Assembly (NCBI GenBank): GCA_045125655.1
Contig: JBGVNP010000073.1
Coordinates: 1 to 10,022 of the forward strand
Length of the DNA: 10,022 nucleotides
From: RGIG4608 sp045125655
GTDB taxonomy: Bacteria > Bacillota > Clostridia > Oscillospirales > CAG-272
Direction of reading: 5' to 3'
Shown here: piece after piece, positions 1-6,396 of the stretch
How positions within the stretch are numbered: the stretch's first letter is position 1
Layout of the letters: each line of letters begins with the position of its first letter
Program-made: the position numbers and the translations under genes
Notes under the pieces: model-generated
Databases searched by the model: none
What the model saw: only the letters and a program-made list of their open reading frames with translations
What the model was told of the DNA's origin: nothing

Positions 1-73
1 TACAAAGTATCACACAACACGATTTGCGCGGAGTCTTGCCAAATCAGCACAAACTATATGGCTATTGCGCGAA

Positions 74-115
74 GCTGATTAAAAGGTTTTTGCGCCACTT
101 TTCCCAAAAAGTGGC
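74..115. repeat. Intergenic hairpin repeat, copy 1
   Basis: A leader GATTAAAA (77-84) then GGTTTTT (85-91) is followed by a perfect 9-bp stem GCCACTTTT (94-102) / AAAAGTGGC (107-115) with the loop CCCA. The same layout recurs at 9821-9865 with different stem bases, and a leaderless hairpin of the same style is at 5179-5197. No run of T follows directly on either strand, so it is not a textbook terminator, although it could serve as a backup stop for the minus-strand genes. Confidence 0.55.
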
Positions 116-173
116 ATCCTCTTTTCTTAAACTAACTTTTTCAACAGCTCGTCAAATCAAAAATTGAAAGTAC

Positions 174-207
174 AAAAACCGCCATCCGCAAGATTGGATG
201 GCGATTT
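174..207 (-). terminator. Rho-independent terminator of the Mn catalase
   Basis: On the minus strand an 8-bp perfect stem CGCCATCC / GGATGGCG (plus positions 196-203 and 180-187) with an 8-base loop is followed by G and then TTTTT (178-174). A T-G wobble and three A-T pairs extend the stem into the T run. It lies about 15 bases past the catalase stop codon, exactly where a terminator is expected. Confidence 0.85.
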
Positions 208-222
208 GATTTTTGATATTTA

Positions 223-885
223 TTATTTGAAGGATGGTGCGTGGGTTTCGCCCGTTGCGAAGGTATTAGGACCCGGATTGGAGAGCGAAAAGTACATTTT
301 CGCCGCCTTGGTAGTGCCAAAATCGCGATTTGAGCCCGTTTCCTGAACCTTATTGAAGGCATCTCGGAACATCTGGTTGTGCGCCTCCTCGCGATTGAGA
401 AGAAAATCAATGGTTTCTCTGACCTTTTTGTCCTCAATCTGACGGTAGAGATATTCATACACCACCTTCGCTCTCTGCTCGGACGCGATATTGGAGAGCA
501 GGTCGGCGCAAAGGTCTCCCGTTACTGTCACGTAATCGCCTGTCCATGAATAGCCCGATGAATTTATGAGCCCGGGATTGAGTCCGAGGATAACGTGGGA
601 TTGGATCTCGCCCGCCTGCACCTTGCTCGCATCAACGTCGTGACCGTTGAGAAGATTTATGGTCTGTGCCACCATTTCCATATGTCCAAGCTCCTCTGCG
701 GCTATATCGAGAAAGAGGTCCTTGATTTCGGGGTCCTTAATTCTAAAGCTCTGCGACATATACTGCATTGCCGCCTTTAGCTCGCCGTTGCCGCCGCCAA
801 GCTGCTCTTGGAGAAGTACGGCATACTGGGGGTTAGGCCTTTCAACCTCCACGGGATGAAACAACTGTTTTTCGTGTTTGAACAT
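223..885 (-). CDS. Manganese catalase (CotJC-like, ferritin fold)
   Basis: This 220-residue protein belongs to the di-manganese catalase family, which disproportionates hydrogen peroxide to water and oxygen and includes the spore-coat protein CotJC. The five expected metal ligands are all present with family spacing: Glu35 (in GNGELKAAM), Glu65 and His68 (in EELGHMEM), Glu136 (in ASEQRAK) and His169 (in REEAHNQMF). They match Glu35, Glu66, His69, Glu148 and His181 of the Lactobacillus plantarum enzyme, including the 33-residue gap between the last two. No signal peptide is seen, so it should be cytoplasmic or in the coat. Length lies between CotJC (about 190) and the L. plantarum enzyme (about 266). 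No cotJA or cotJB genes are adjacent. GGAGG at 891-895 supports the ATG start, but this site is part of an inverted repeat that may regulate translation. It probably shares a transcript with the U32 gene upstream. Confidence 0.93.
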   Translation of the reverse strand: MFKHEKQLFHPVEVERPNPQYAVLLQEQLGGGNGELKAAMQYMSQSFRIKDPEIKDLFLDIAAEELGHMEMVAQTINLLNGHDVDASKVQAGEIQSHVILGLNPGLINSSGYSWTGDYVTVTGDLCADLLSNIASEQRAKVVYEYLYRQIEDKKVRETIDFLLNREEAHNQMFRDAFNKVQETGSNRDFGTTKAAKMYFSLSNPGPNTFATGETHAPSFK

Positions 886-891
886 ATTTAC

Positions 892-933
892 CTCCGATTT
901 TTGATTTCACATTTAGTATTCACCAAATCGGAG
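892..933 (-). promoter_or_regulatory. Inverted repeat covering the catalase ribosome binding site
   Basis: On the minus strand CTCCGATTT (plus 925-933) and AAATCGGAG (plus 892-900) form a perfect 9-bp inverted repeat with a 24-base spacer. The 3' arm contains the GGAG of the catalase ribosome site, and the ATG begins a few bases later. In RNA the 5' arm acts as an anti-Shine-Dalgarno sequence, so the folded form would hide the site. The repeat itself is plain in the sequence; a role as thermosensor, ligand switch or coupling device is inference. The 5' arm starts 18 bases after the U32 stop. Confidence 0.55.
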
Positions 934-951
934 AAAAATATGTTTTTATGC

Positions 952-3171
952 TTAAATTCTTCTTATTTTTTGATTTTCCTTTGCCGGAGTGCCACTCTTG
1001 TAGTTTGAAATTACCCAATCTACCTCTTGCGCGCTCTCCGTTGAGAAAACAAAATGCCTGTTTGTGATGTGCGCGCCCTTCAAATCTAACTCGCGATCCG
1101 CCATATACGTGGGGGCGCTGTTATAGATGACGTTTCGATGCTCAAGCTCGCGAAGGACGGGGAAGGACACACCGCGTCTGTCGGTGAGAGCCGTTCTGCC
1201 GCTCTTGCAATCCTCGCAAGAGCCAATCTCACTTGAAACGCATTTTTCAAGGAGCATAAGTGGTATTCTTCCATAAACTATTGCGGCTATATCGCCCGAT
1301 ATATCGCGCATCTGTGGGAGTGTCAGCTCGGGGGAGAGAAGAACATTCTCAACTCCGAGTTTTTCGAGCTTCGCAACACTTTCGTTATTATATACGTTGA
1401 ATCTGAAATCGCCGTGAATCTCGAAACCGTGCTTTTTTGCAAGCTCGAGTGCGCCGAGATTACCAACAAGCGCATATCGCGCGCCATTTTTCTTTGCGGC
1501 GGAGAGCATTTTTTCTATATTTTCTCGCTCACTGTCCAAGATCACGGGCGGAAGGATGATTCCGTCACATTCACCGTGATAGGACTGAAGCGGAAGATAA
1601 ATTATATCGAAATATTCCTTTGCGAGAGGCGTTATCTGCTCCGCGGAATAGAAACGCGCGCTTTTTTGCTCCTTCTTTTTGCCGTTCGGCATCGCGGGGG
1701 AATATTTATCAAATCCGCGCGCCTGTGATTTGTTGCTTTCGAGTGCCTTTTCAAGCATCTCGCATGCCTCACGACGCAAGGAATTGAGAGCGGAAACGGG
1801 TACGATGATATTTTCATCGACCGTTGCGCTATAGCTTTCAAGCTCAAAGCGAGTCGCGCCGAATTTCGTGAGATTTTTTTGAATATTTTCTGCCGAAAGC
1901 GGCGCGTTTATTGCCATCTCGGGCCGATATCCGTATGCGGTCACGGAGATGTCTGCACAAGTCAGTGTAAGCTCCATTGGCGCGCCGATTTTAATAAGTG
2001 CGCGAGCGGAGATGCCCAGCTTTTTCGTGGGAAGCGCGTCCGTTTTTTCGCTTGAATAGAGCGCGATCCTTGAGAGCTTTTTCTGCTCGTCGCTTCTGAT
2101 TCCGAGCATTTTGGAATCTATTTTTCTATCGAAATAACCTGTGGTAAAGCCATCGCGCGAGAATATCTTCGCAAGACTTGCAAGCTCATCGGGAGTGGCA
2201 TTTCTGCCCTCGTCAAGCAGGGTGCGGAAGGCACGAACAACACCGAAAACGTATTCGGGGGACTTCATTCTGCCCTCAATTTTGAGCGAGTGAACACCGC
2301 ACTCGATGAGGTCGGTTATGTGTCCTGCGAGGGAGAGATCTTTTAAGGAGAGGGGATAGCTCTCGTTTCCGTTTAAATCGCGATAGGGGAGTCGGCAGGG
2401 CTGGGCACATTCGCCTCGGTTTCCACTTCTGCCGCCCACAAGGGACGAAAAAAGGCACTGTCCCGAATGGCAAACGCAGAGCGCGCCGTGGGTGAACATT
2501 TCTATTTCGATGGGTGAATTTTTAACAAGGTACTCTATGTCGTCCTTCGGCAGCTCGCGAGCGCAGACCATACGCGCAAAGCCGTGCTTTGAAAGAAGCT
2601 CCGCCTGCGCGAGATTATGTCCCGACATTTGTGTTGACGCGTGCAATTCAAGCTTGGGGAGATGACGGTGGATCGCCTCCGCGCCGCCAAGGTCCGCAAC
2701 GATGAGCGCATCCGCGCCTGCGAGGTGAACAAATTCCGCAAAGCGAAGATAATCGACCATTTCCTTGCCGTGAACAAGAGTATTGAGCGTGATATACGCC
2801 TTTCTGCCGCAGGAGTGGAGCAGCTCTATTGCTTGCTTTAATTCTTCGTTCGTAAAGTTTTTGGCATTGATTCTCGCATTAAAATCGCCGCCGCCGAAAT
2901 ATACTGCGTCAGCTCCACCTGCGATAGCCGCCTTGAGCGCATCAATCGAGCCCGCGGGGGCAAGTAGCTCGGGGAGCTTTTTGTCCGTTCTTTTTCCCGT
3001 CGGCTTGATTATAGCGGATATATCTATTTTTTGCTCGGGAGCGGGCGTGATATTTTGTTTTTTCTTAAAATTCAAAGCCCCGCTATCGCGCGAGGACCTT
3101 GAAAAATTACGGCTTTCGCCCTTATTTTTGATGCCTCTCGATTCGGGGCGTTGATTTCTTGTATTCTTCAT
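952..3171 (-). CDS. U32-family protein, RlhA type (23S rRNA hydroxylase family)
   Basis: This 739-residue protein belongs to peptidase family U32. Members are annotated as peptidases, but characterised ones (RlhA, TrhP, UbiU/UbiV) are iron-sulfur proteins acting in RNA or quinone hydroxylation. Its length and two-part layout resemble E. coli RlhA, which hydroxylates C2501 of 23S rRNA. Residues 66-310 form the U32 barrel (PELLAPAGSIDALKAAI, then VYFGGGDFNAR). The U32 signature at 224-242 is intact, and Cys232, Cys239, Cys255 and Cys259 are the likely cluster ligands. A linker region and a second barrel-like half follow, with further cysteines at 644, 652 and 655. The first 65 residues are basic and low in complexity, perhaps an RNA-binding tail. 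AGGA (3181-3184) overlaps the zapA stop and sits 9 bases before the ATG; no other Met occurs before residue 138. It forms an operon with zapA. The substrate is not proven. Confidence 0.9.
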   Translation of the reverse strand: MKNTRNQRPESRGIKNKGESRNFSRSSRDSGALNFKKKQNITPAPEQKIDISAIIKPTGKRTDKKLPELLAPAGSIDALKAAIAGGADAVYFGGGDFNARINAKNFTNEELKQAIELLHSCGRKAYITLNTLVHGKEMVDYLRFAEFVHLAGADALIVADLGGAEAIHRHLPKLELHASTQMSGHNLAQAELLSKHGFARMVCARELPKDDIEYLVKNSPIEIEMFTHGALCVCHSGQCLFSSLVGGRSGNRGECAQPCRLPYRDLNGNESYPLSLKDLSLAGHITDLIECGVHSLKIEGRMKSPEYVFGVVRAFRTLLDEGRNATPDELASLAKIFSRDGFTTGYFDRKIDSKMLGIRSDEQKKLSRIALYSSEKTDALPTKKLGISARALIKIGAPMELTLTCADISVTAYGYRPEMAINAPLSAENIQKNLTKFGATRFELESYSATVDENIIVPVSALNSLRREACEMLEKALESNKSQARGFDKYSPAMPNGKKKEQKSARFYSAEQITPLAKEYFDIIYLPLQSYHGECDGIILPPVILDSERENIEKMLSAAKKNGARYALVGNLGALELAKKHGFEIHGDFRFNVYNNESVAKLEKLGVENVLLSPELTLPQMRDISGDIAAIVYGRIPLMLLEKCVSSEIGSCEDCKSGRTALTDRRGVSFPVLRELEHRNVIYNSAPTYMADRELDLKGAHITNRHFVFSTESAQEVDWVISNYKSGTPAKENQKIRRI

Positions 3172-3183
3172 TAAAATAATTCC

Positions 3184-3762
3184 TTAAATATCGTCAAAGG
3201 AGATCATATCGAACATCGCTCTGACCTTCTTTTTTCTTGCTTTTGCGTGTAGCTTTTCCTGCTCCTCAGTTTTTGGGGGAGTGAGTGTTTCTTGCTCGGT
3301 TTCGTCTATCTCCTCAAGGATTTTATCAACTGCATTTGTTACCTTTTCATCGGGAGCTTCCTCAACGGATTCGATTACCTCAACGGGCTCGATAACAAGC
3401 TGCTCGTCTGAAAGTCTTTTGCTCGATGACTTTTGAGATGAGAGGTTGAGGGACGCGCGGAGAGTTTCTATCTCGCGCTCGAGCAAGGAGATCTCTCTCT
3501 GAGCAAGCTCGTTTTCAACTGAAAGACGGTCGATCTGCGAGTTTGATGCCTTCAAGCTCTTTTGAAGCTCGATCTTTTCCGCGCAATAATCGAGGCAGAG
3601 AAGCACTGCCGCATCGGTGCGCGAGCAGCTTCTGCTATGGAGATGTATCTCCCTTATTCGTCTGTCAACGATGCCGACGATGGAGTCTATCTCGTCCTTG
3701 GACATCTCTGTAATTATATTTATCTGTGAATTTGCAACCGTGAGTGTATATTTCTGCTTCAT
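3184..3762 (-). CDS. zapA: Cell division protein ZapA with long C-terminal tail
   Basis: ZapA binds FtsZ and bundles its filaments at the division ring. Residues 1-40 (MKQKYTLTVANSQINI, then a helix ending in VDRRIREI) match the ZapA N-terminal domain. A helical coiled coil follows at about 50-107, with LCLDYCAEKIELQKSL and regular Leu/Ile spacing. Typical ZapA proteins are about 85-110 residues, whereas this one has 192. The extra tail is acidic (about 116-170), then basic (KARKKKVRA), and ends in the hydrophobic-acidic FDMISFDDI. GGAGG (3773-3777) lies 10 bases before the ATG. It is the first gene of the zapA-U32 pair, a neighbour pair I recall as common in Clostridia. A candidate promoter lies in the divergent spacer. 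Confidence 0.87.
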   Translation of the reverse strand: MKQKYTLTVANSQINIITEMSKDEIDSIVGIVDRRIREIHLHSRSCSRTDAAVLLCLDYCAEKIELQKSLKASNSQIDRLSVENELAQREISLLEREIETLRASLNLSSQKSSSKRLSDEQLVIEPVEVIESVEEAPDEKVTNAVDKILEEIDETEQETLTPPKTEEQEKLHAKARKKKVRAMFDMISFDDI

Positions 3763-3809
3763 AACTTTAAGACCTCCTGATCTAATTTGTAAAAAACTGC
3801 TTTTTGCTC

Positions 3810-3838
3810 TTGAAAAAAATGCAACAAAGTAGTATAAT
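3810..3838 (+). promoter_or_regulatory. Promoter of the CDF transporter gene
   Basis: TTGAAA (3810-3815) and TATAAT (3833-3838) are separated by exactly 17 bases, a near-consensus sigma-A promoter. It would start RNA near 3845 and give a leader of about 97 bases before the TTG start codon. That leader is AT-rich and shows none of the conserved yybP-ykoY manganese riboswitch core. Confidence 0.75.
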
Positions 3839-3854
3839 AATTATATCTATATCA

Positions 3855-3883
3855 ATTATAATACAAAAATTGAATTTTGAAAA
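3855..3883 (-). promoter_or_regulatory. Possible promoter of the zapA-U32 operon
   Basis: Read on the minus strand, TTTTCA (plus 3878-3883) and TATAAT (plus 3855-3860) are 17 bases apart. The -10 is perfect but the -35 matches only 4 of 6 positions, and the region is so AT-rich that chance matches are likely. RNA would start about 85 bases before the zapA ATG. Confidence 0.4.
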
Positions 3884-3894
3884 GAGTTTTGTAT
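3861..3894. promoter_or_regulatory. Dyad in the divergent spacer (possible operator)
   Basis: A perfect 8-bp inverted repeat ATACAAAA (3861-3868) / TTTTGTAT (3887-3894) flanks a smaller palindrome AAAATTGAATTTT. It overlaps the possible zapA promoter and lies in the leader of the CDF gene, so a bound regulator could affect both. It does not look like the known Bacillus MntR site. In such AT-rich DNA chance is a real alternative. Confidence 0.3.
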
Positions 3895-3923
3895 CATTTT
3901 TTTGAAAAAAATATTATTTTTTA

Positions 3924-3944
3924 GAACGAGAGGCACTTTTTTTG
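3924..3944 (+). promoter_or_regulatory. Ribosome site fixing a TTG start
   Basis: GAGAGG (3928-3933) lies 8 bases before TTG at 3942-3944. The first in-frame ATG is only at residue 28, past the point where homology of the family begins, so TTG is the better start. The TTG choice together with a modest ribosome site suggests low translation. Confidence 0.65.
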
Positions 3945-5102
3945 ACAAATTTACTTATAAAATTATTCATAAAGGACGCAGATGATCTTCAAAACAAGCG
4001 CGTGCGCGAGAATTACGGCACTATGACAAGCATTGTGGGCATCATCGTCAACTTCATTTTGTTCGTTGGAAAGTTTGCCGTGGGCACTATCTTTGGCTCG
4101 GTGGCGATCTCGGCGGATGCCATCAACAATCTTTCGGACGCGGGCTCATCCTTTATTTCGCTTATCAGCTTCAGAATATCCTCAAAGCCAGCCGATAGGG
4201 AGCACCCTTTTGGACACGCGCGAATTGAATATATTGCATCCATGGCGGTTGGTGTTATCGTTTTGTTTATTGGATTCGATCTTTTAAAGGAGTCCTTTTT
4301 CAAGATTCTTTCGCCAGAGCCGATGAAGAGCAGTACCATTGTTCTTGTTGTGCTTGTCGCGTCGATTCTTGCAAAGCTCTGGCTTGGACTTTTCTATCAC
4401 GGAGTGGCAAAAAAGATCAACTCTGAGCTTCTCAAGGCGGCGGCATCGGATAGCTTTTCCGACGTGCTCTCGACGGGCGCGACCCTCGTTTCCGCACTTG
4501 TGTGGATGTTCCTTGAGCTCAATATCGACGCTTTCGTCGGTCTTGTTGTTTCCGTGTTCATTCTCATCGCGGGACTTAAAATACTTAATGAAAACAAGAA
4601 TATCATTCTTGGTGCGGCGCCCGATCCCGAGGTGATAGAGATCATAAAGAAAAAGGCGCTCGCAGATGATAGGATAATCGGTATTCACGATCTCATCGTA
4701 CACTCCTACGGTGCAGGCGCTACTATCGCGAGCTTTCACGCCGAGGTTGACGGCAAGGGCGATTTCTTTGAGGCGCACGACCTTATCGACAACATCGAAA
4801 AGCAGCTTCTCAGTGAGTATAATATCGCGTGCACCATACATATGGACCCCATCGTGACCGACGATGAGCAGATAAATTCTCTCAAGTCGCGAGTGGAAGG
4901 CGCAGTGAAATCGATAAATTCCGATTTCCGTATCCACGATTTCCGTTGCGTTGCGGGACCTACTCATACAAATCTTATTTTTGATATTGAAATTCCCTTT
5001 GAGGAAAAGCGCACAAACAGAGAGATATGCGCGCTTGTTGAGAATGCTGTCAAGGAACTCGACGGCTCGTATTTCGCCGTTGTAAGTATAGATAGGGTTT
5101 GA
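3942..5102 (+). CDS. Cation diffusion facilitator, probable Mn2+ exporter
   Basis: This 386-residue membrane protein exchanges protons for divalent metal and exports the metal from the cytoplasm. Six hydrophobic segments lie between about 28 and 215, with the family loop REHPFGHARIEY (86-97) between the second and third. The metal site reads Asn62-x3-Asp66 in TM2 (NNLSD) and Asp170-x3-Asp174 in TM5 (DSFSD). Zinc transporters usually have His or Asp at the position of Asn62. Asn-x3-Asp with Asp-x3-Asp is the pattern of manganese exporters such as MntE and MneP/MneS. The cytoplasmic C-terminal domain starts near 225 and is longer than in YiiP, with a second segment (about 305-386) common in clostridial members. 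It is a single gene with its own promoter, divergent from zapA. The metal assignment is inference from motif. Confidence 0.88.
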   Translation: MTNLLIKLFIKDADDLQNKRVRENYGTMTSIVGIIVNFILFVGKFAVGTIFGSVAISADAINNLSDAGSSFISLISFRISSKPADREHPFGHARIEYIASMAVGVIVLFIGFDLLKESFFKILSPEPMKSSTIVLVVLVASILAKLWLGLFYHGVAKKINSELLKAAASDSFSDVLSTGATLVSALVWMFLELNIDAFVGLVVSVFILIAGLKILNENKNIILGAAPDPEVIEIIKKKALADDRIIGIHDLIVHSYGAGATIASFHAEVDGKGDFFEAHDLIDNIEKQLLSEYNIACTIHMDPIVTDDEQINSLKSRVEGAVKSINSDFRIHDFRCVAGPTHTNLIFDIEIPFEEKRTNREICALVENAVKELDGSYFAVVSIDRV

Positions 5103-5377
5103 TTGGGTTATTTTATTAGTGGTTGGTTTGTGTTCTGATGATGGAAATGCTCGCTCTTACCCTGCGCGGTTGTTTCGTCCACCTTTTCAAAAGGTGGCGC
5201 CCCGCGCATAGCAGAGCCACGCGGCATAGGGGTTTCCCGAAGCGAATGCAATGAGCTTTTGGATTCCGTATTGAGCGCGGCGGCTTTTCAAAAAAACACA
5301 ATCTCAACATAAGCTAACTGTTTTCGCAAACCAAATATTTCCACAAACATTAAAAAAGCAGAAAGGGGGAACAAGGC
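5103..5377. other. 275-base spacer with hairpin, no gene
   Basis: No credible coding frame is seen. It holds a strong hairpin (5179-5197). Next comes a GC-rich patch with nested pairs CCGCG (5202-5206) / CGCGG (5220-5224) inside CCCC / GGGG. From about 5290 it is AT-rich and leads to the mreB-type gene. Neither a clear terminator for the CDF gene nor a clear promoter for the next gene could be assigned. Confidence 0.5.
5179..5197. repeat. Intergenic hairpin repeat, copy 2
   Basis: CCACCTTTT (5179-5187) and AAAAGGTGG (5189-5197) are perfect inverted repeats around one C, so at least seven pairs can form with a five-base loop. It is followed by CGCC. The CTTTT / AAAAG tip matches the hairpins at 94-115 and 9840-9865, but the leader seen there is absent here. 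It may help end the CDF transcript, though no T run follows. Confidence 0.45.
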
Positions 5378-6379
5378 ATGGGAATTGAGATAGGAATTGA
5401 TCTCGGCTCGGCTAATACGTTAATATATCTTAAGGGTAACGGCATCATTCTGTCCGCGCCGACGGTAATTTCGATAGATAAGACCACGGGCAAGGACCTG
5501 TGCTTTGGCTCGCAGGCAAAGAAGATGCTTGGCAAGACCCCAAAGACTATAAAGGTATCCCGACCCGTGAGGGAAGGGGTTATTGCGGATATGGACGACA
5601 CAACGCTCCTTATCTCGCGCTTGCTTGAAAAGACGGAGCTTGTTTCCTTCTTTTCGCGTCCCGATGCTTACGCGTGCGTGCCCTCGAAATGCACCGAGGT
5701 TGAGCGTCGCGCGGTACAGTCCGCGATCTACGATTCAGGAACAAGGAACGTAACTCTCGTTCACGAATCCCTTGCCGCCGCAGTCGGAGCAGGACTCAAG
5801 GTGCTTTCCGCCAAGGGCTGTATGGTGGTCGATATTGGCGAGGGAACGACTGAAACGGCAGTTATCAGCCGCGGTCAGATAGTGGTGACGCGCTCGCAAA
5901 AGGTGGCGGGCTCACATCTTGATAGAGAAATAATGAACTATTTTTATAACGATCGCCGAATTGAGATCGGTGAGCTTACCGCAGAGCGACTCAAGATAAA
6001 GCTCGGCACGGCTATTCAGAAGATGGATAGGGGTGAGCAACCAGTTTTCGGAAGAAATCTCAATAACGGCATGGCGATCGCGACGACGGCTAACAGCAAG
6101 GAGATATTCTATGCTATCAAGCCCGCGCTCTCTTCGATTGCCAATCAGATACGACTCACGCTTGAGGCAACTCCCCCAGAGCTTGCAAGTGATATTTGCA
6201 CAAGCGGTATCGTTCTCACGGGCGGCGGCGCGCTTCTCCCCGGACTTGCCGAATACATAAGAAACGAGTTAAGAATAAACGTTGTGGTTGCTCCCAAGCC
6301 GCTCGAGTGCGTTTGCACAGGCGTTGGAAAAATGCTTGAGAGCGAGGGCGAGCTTAACAAGATTCTTTACAAGGATTAA
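5378..6379 (+). CDS. MreB/Mbl-family bacterial actin
   Basis: MreB-type actins form membrane-bound filaments that steer cell-wall synthesis. The 333-residue length is normal. The actin ATPase motifs appear in order: phosphate-1 GIDLGSANT (6-14), the connect segment HESLAAAVGAG (129-139) keeping Glu130, phosphate-2 DIGEGTTE (152-159), and the adenosine motif GIVLTGGGALLPG (277-289). CVPSKCTEVERRAV (100-113) is also typical of MreB. Two departures stand out: Glu155 replaces the usual Gly in phosphate-2, and HES replaces the common EEP. No mreC, mreD, rodA or pbp gene adjoins, so it is more likely an Mbl/MreBH-like paralogue than the main mreB. AAAGGGGGA (5362-5370) sits 7 bases before the ATG. 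It heads a three-gene cluster with the MBOAT and RNHCP genes. Confidence 0.88.
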   Translation: MGIEIGIDLGSANTLIYLKGNGIILSAPTVISIDKTTGKDLCFGSQAKKMLGKTPKTIKVSRPVREGVIADMDDTTLLISRLLEKTELVSFFSRPDAYACVPSKCTEVERRAVQSAIYDSGTRNVTLVHESLAAAVGAGLKVLSAKGCMVVDIGEGTTETAVISRGQIVVTRSQKVAGSHLDREIMNYFYNDRRIEIGELTAERLKIKLGTAIQKMDRGEQPVFGRNLNNGMAIATTANSKEIFYAIKPALSSIANQIRLTLEATPPELASDICTSGIVLTGGGALLPGLAEYIRNELRINVVVAPKPLECVCTGVGKMLESEGELNKILYKD

Positions 6380-6396
6380 AGGGCGGGGGAGCAAAT

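Larger units (their letters stand above)
1..222. other. Non-coding left edge with hairpins
   Basis: No convincing gene is seen here. The stretch holds three things. An inverted repeat AATCAGC (42-48) / GCTGATT (74-80) lies leftmost. A hairpin with a GATTAAAA leader follows (74-115, annotated separately). The terminator of the manganese catalase gene sits next to that gene (174-207). The short plus-strand reading frame at 164-346 runs through the terminator and the catalase gene antisense, so it is not called. Confidence 0.6.

Noticed and set aside
94..115. The left hairpin as the main terminator of the catalase gene
   Set aside because: It lacks a following T run, and a better terminator with a T run lies closer to the stop codon (174-207).
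3845..3941. A manganese riboswitch (yybP-ykoY) upstream of the CDF gene
   Set aside because: The leader is almost purely AT-rich and lacks the conserved G- and C-rich core of that riboswitch class.
4284..4967. A 227-residue minus-strand reading frame within the CDF gene
   Set aside because: It is fully antisense to a clear CDF transporter, has no recognisable domain, and its composition looks like a codon shadow.
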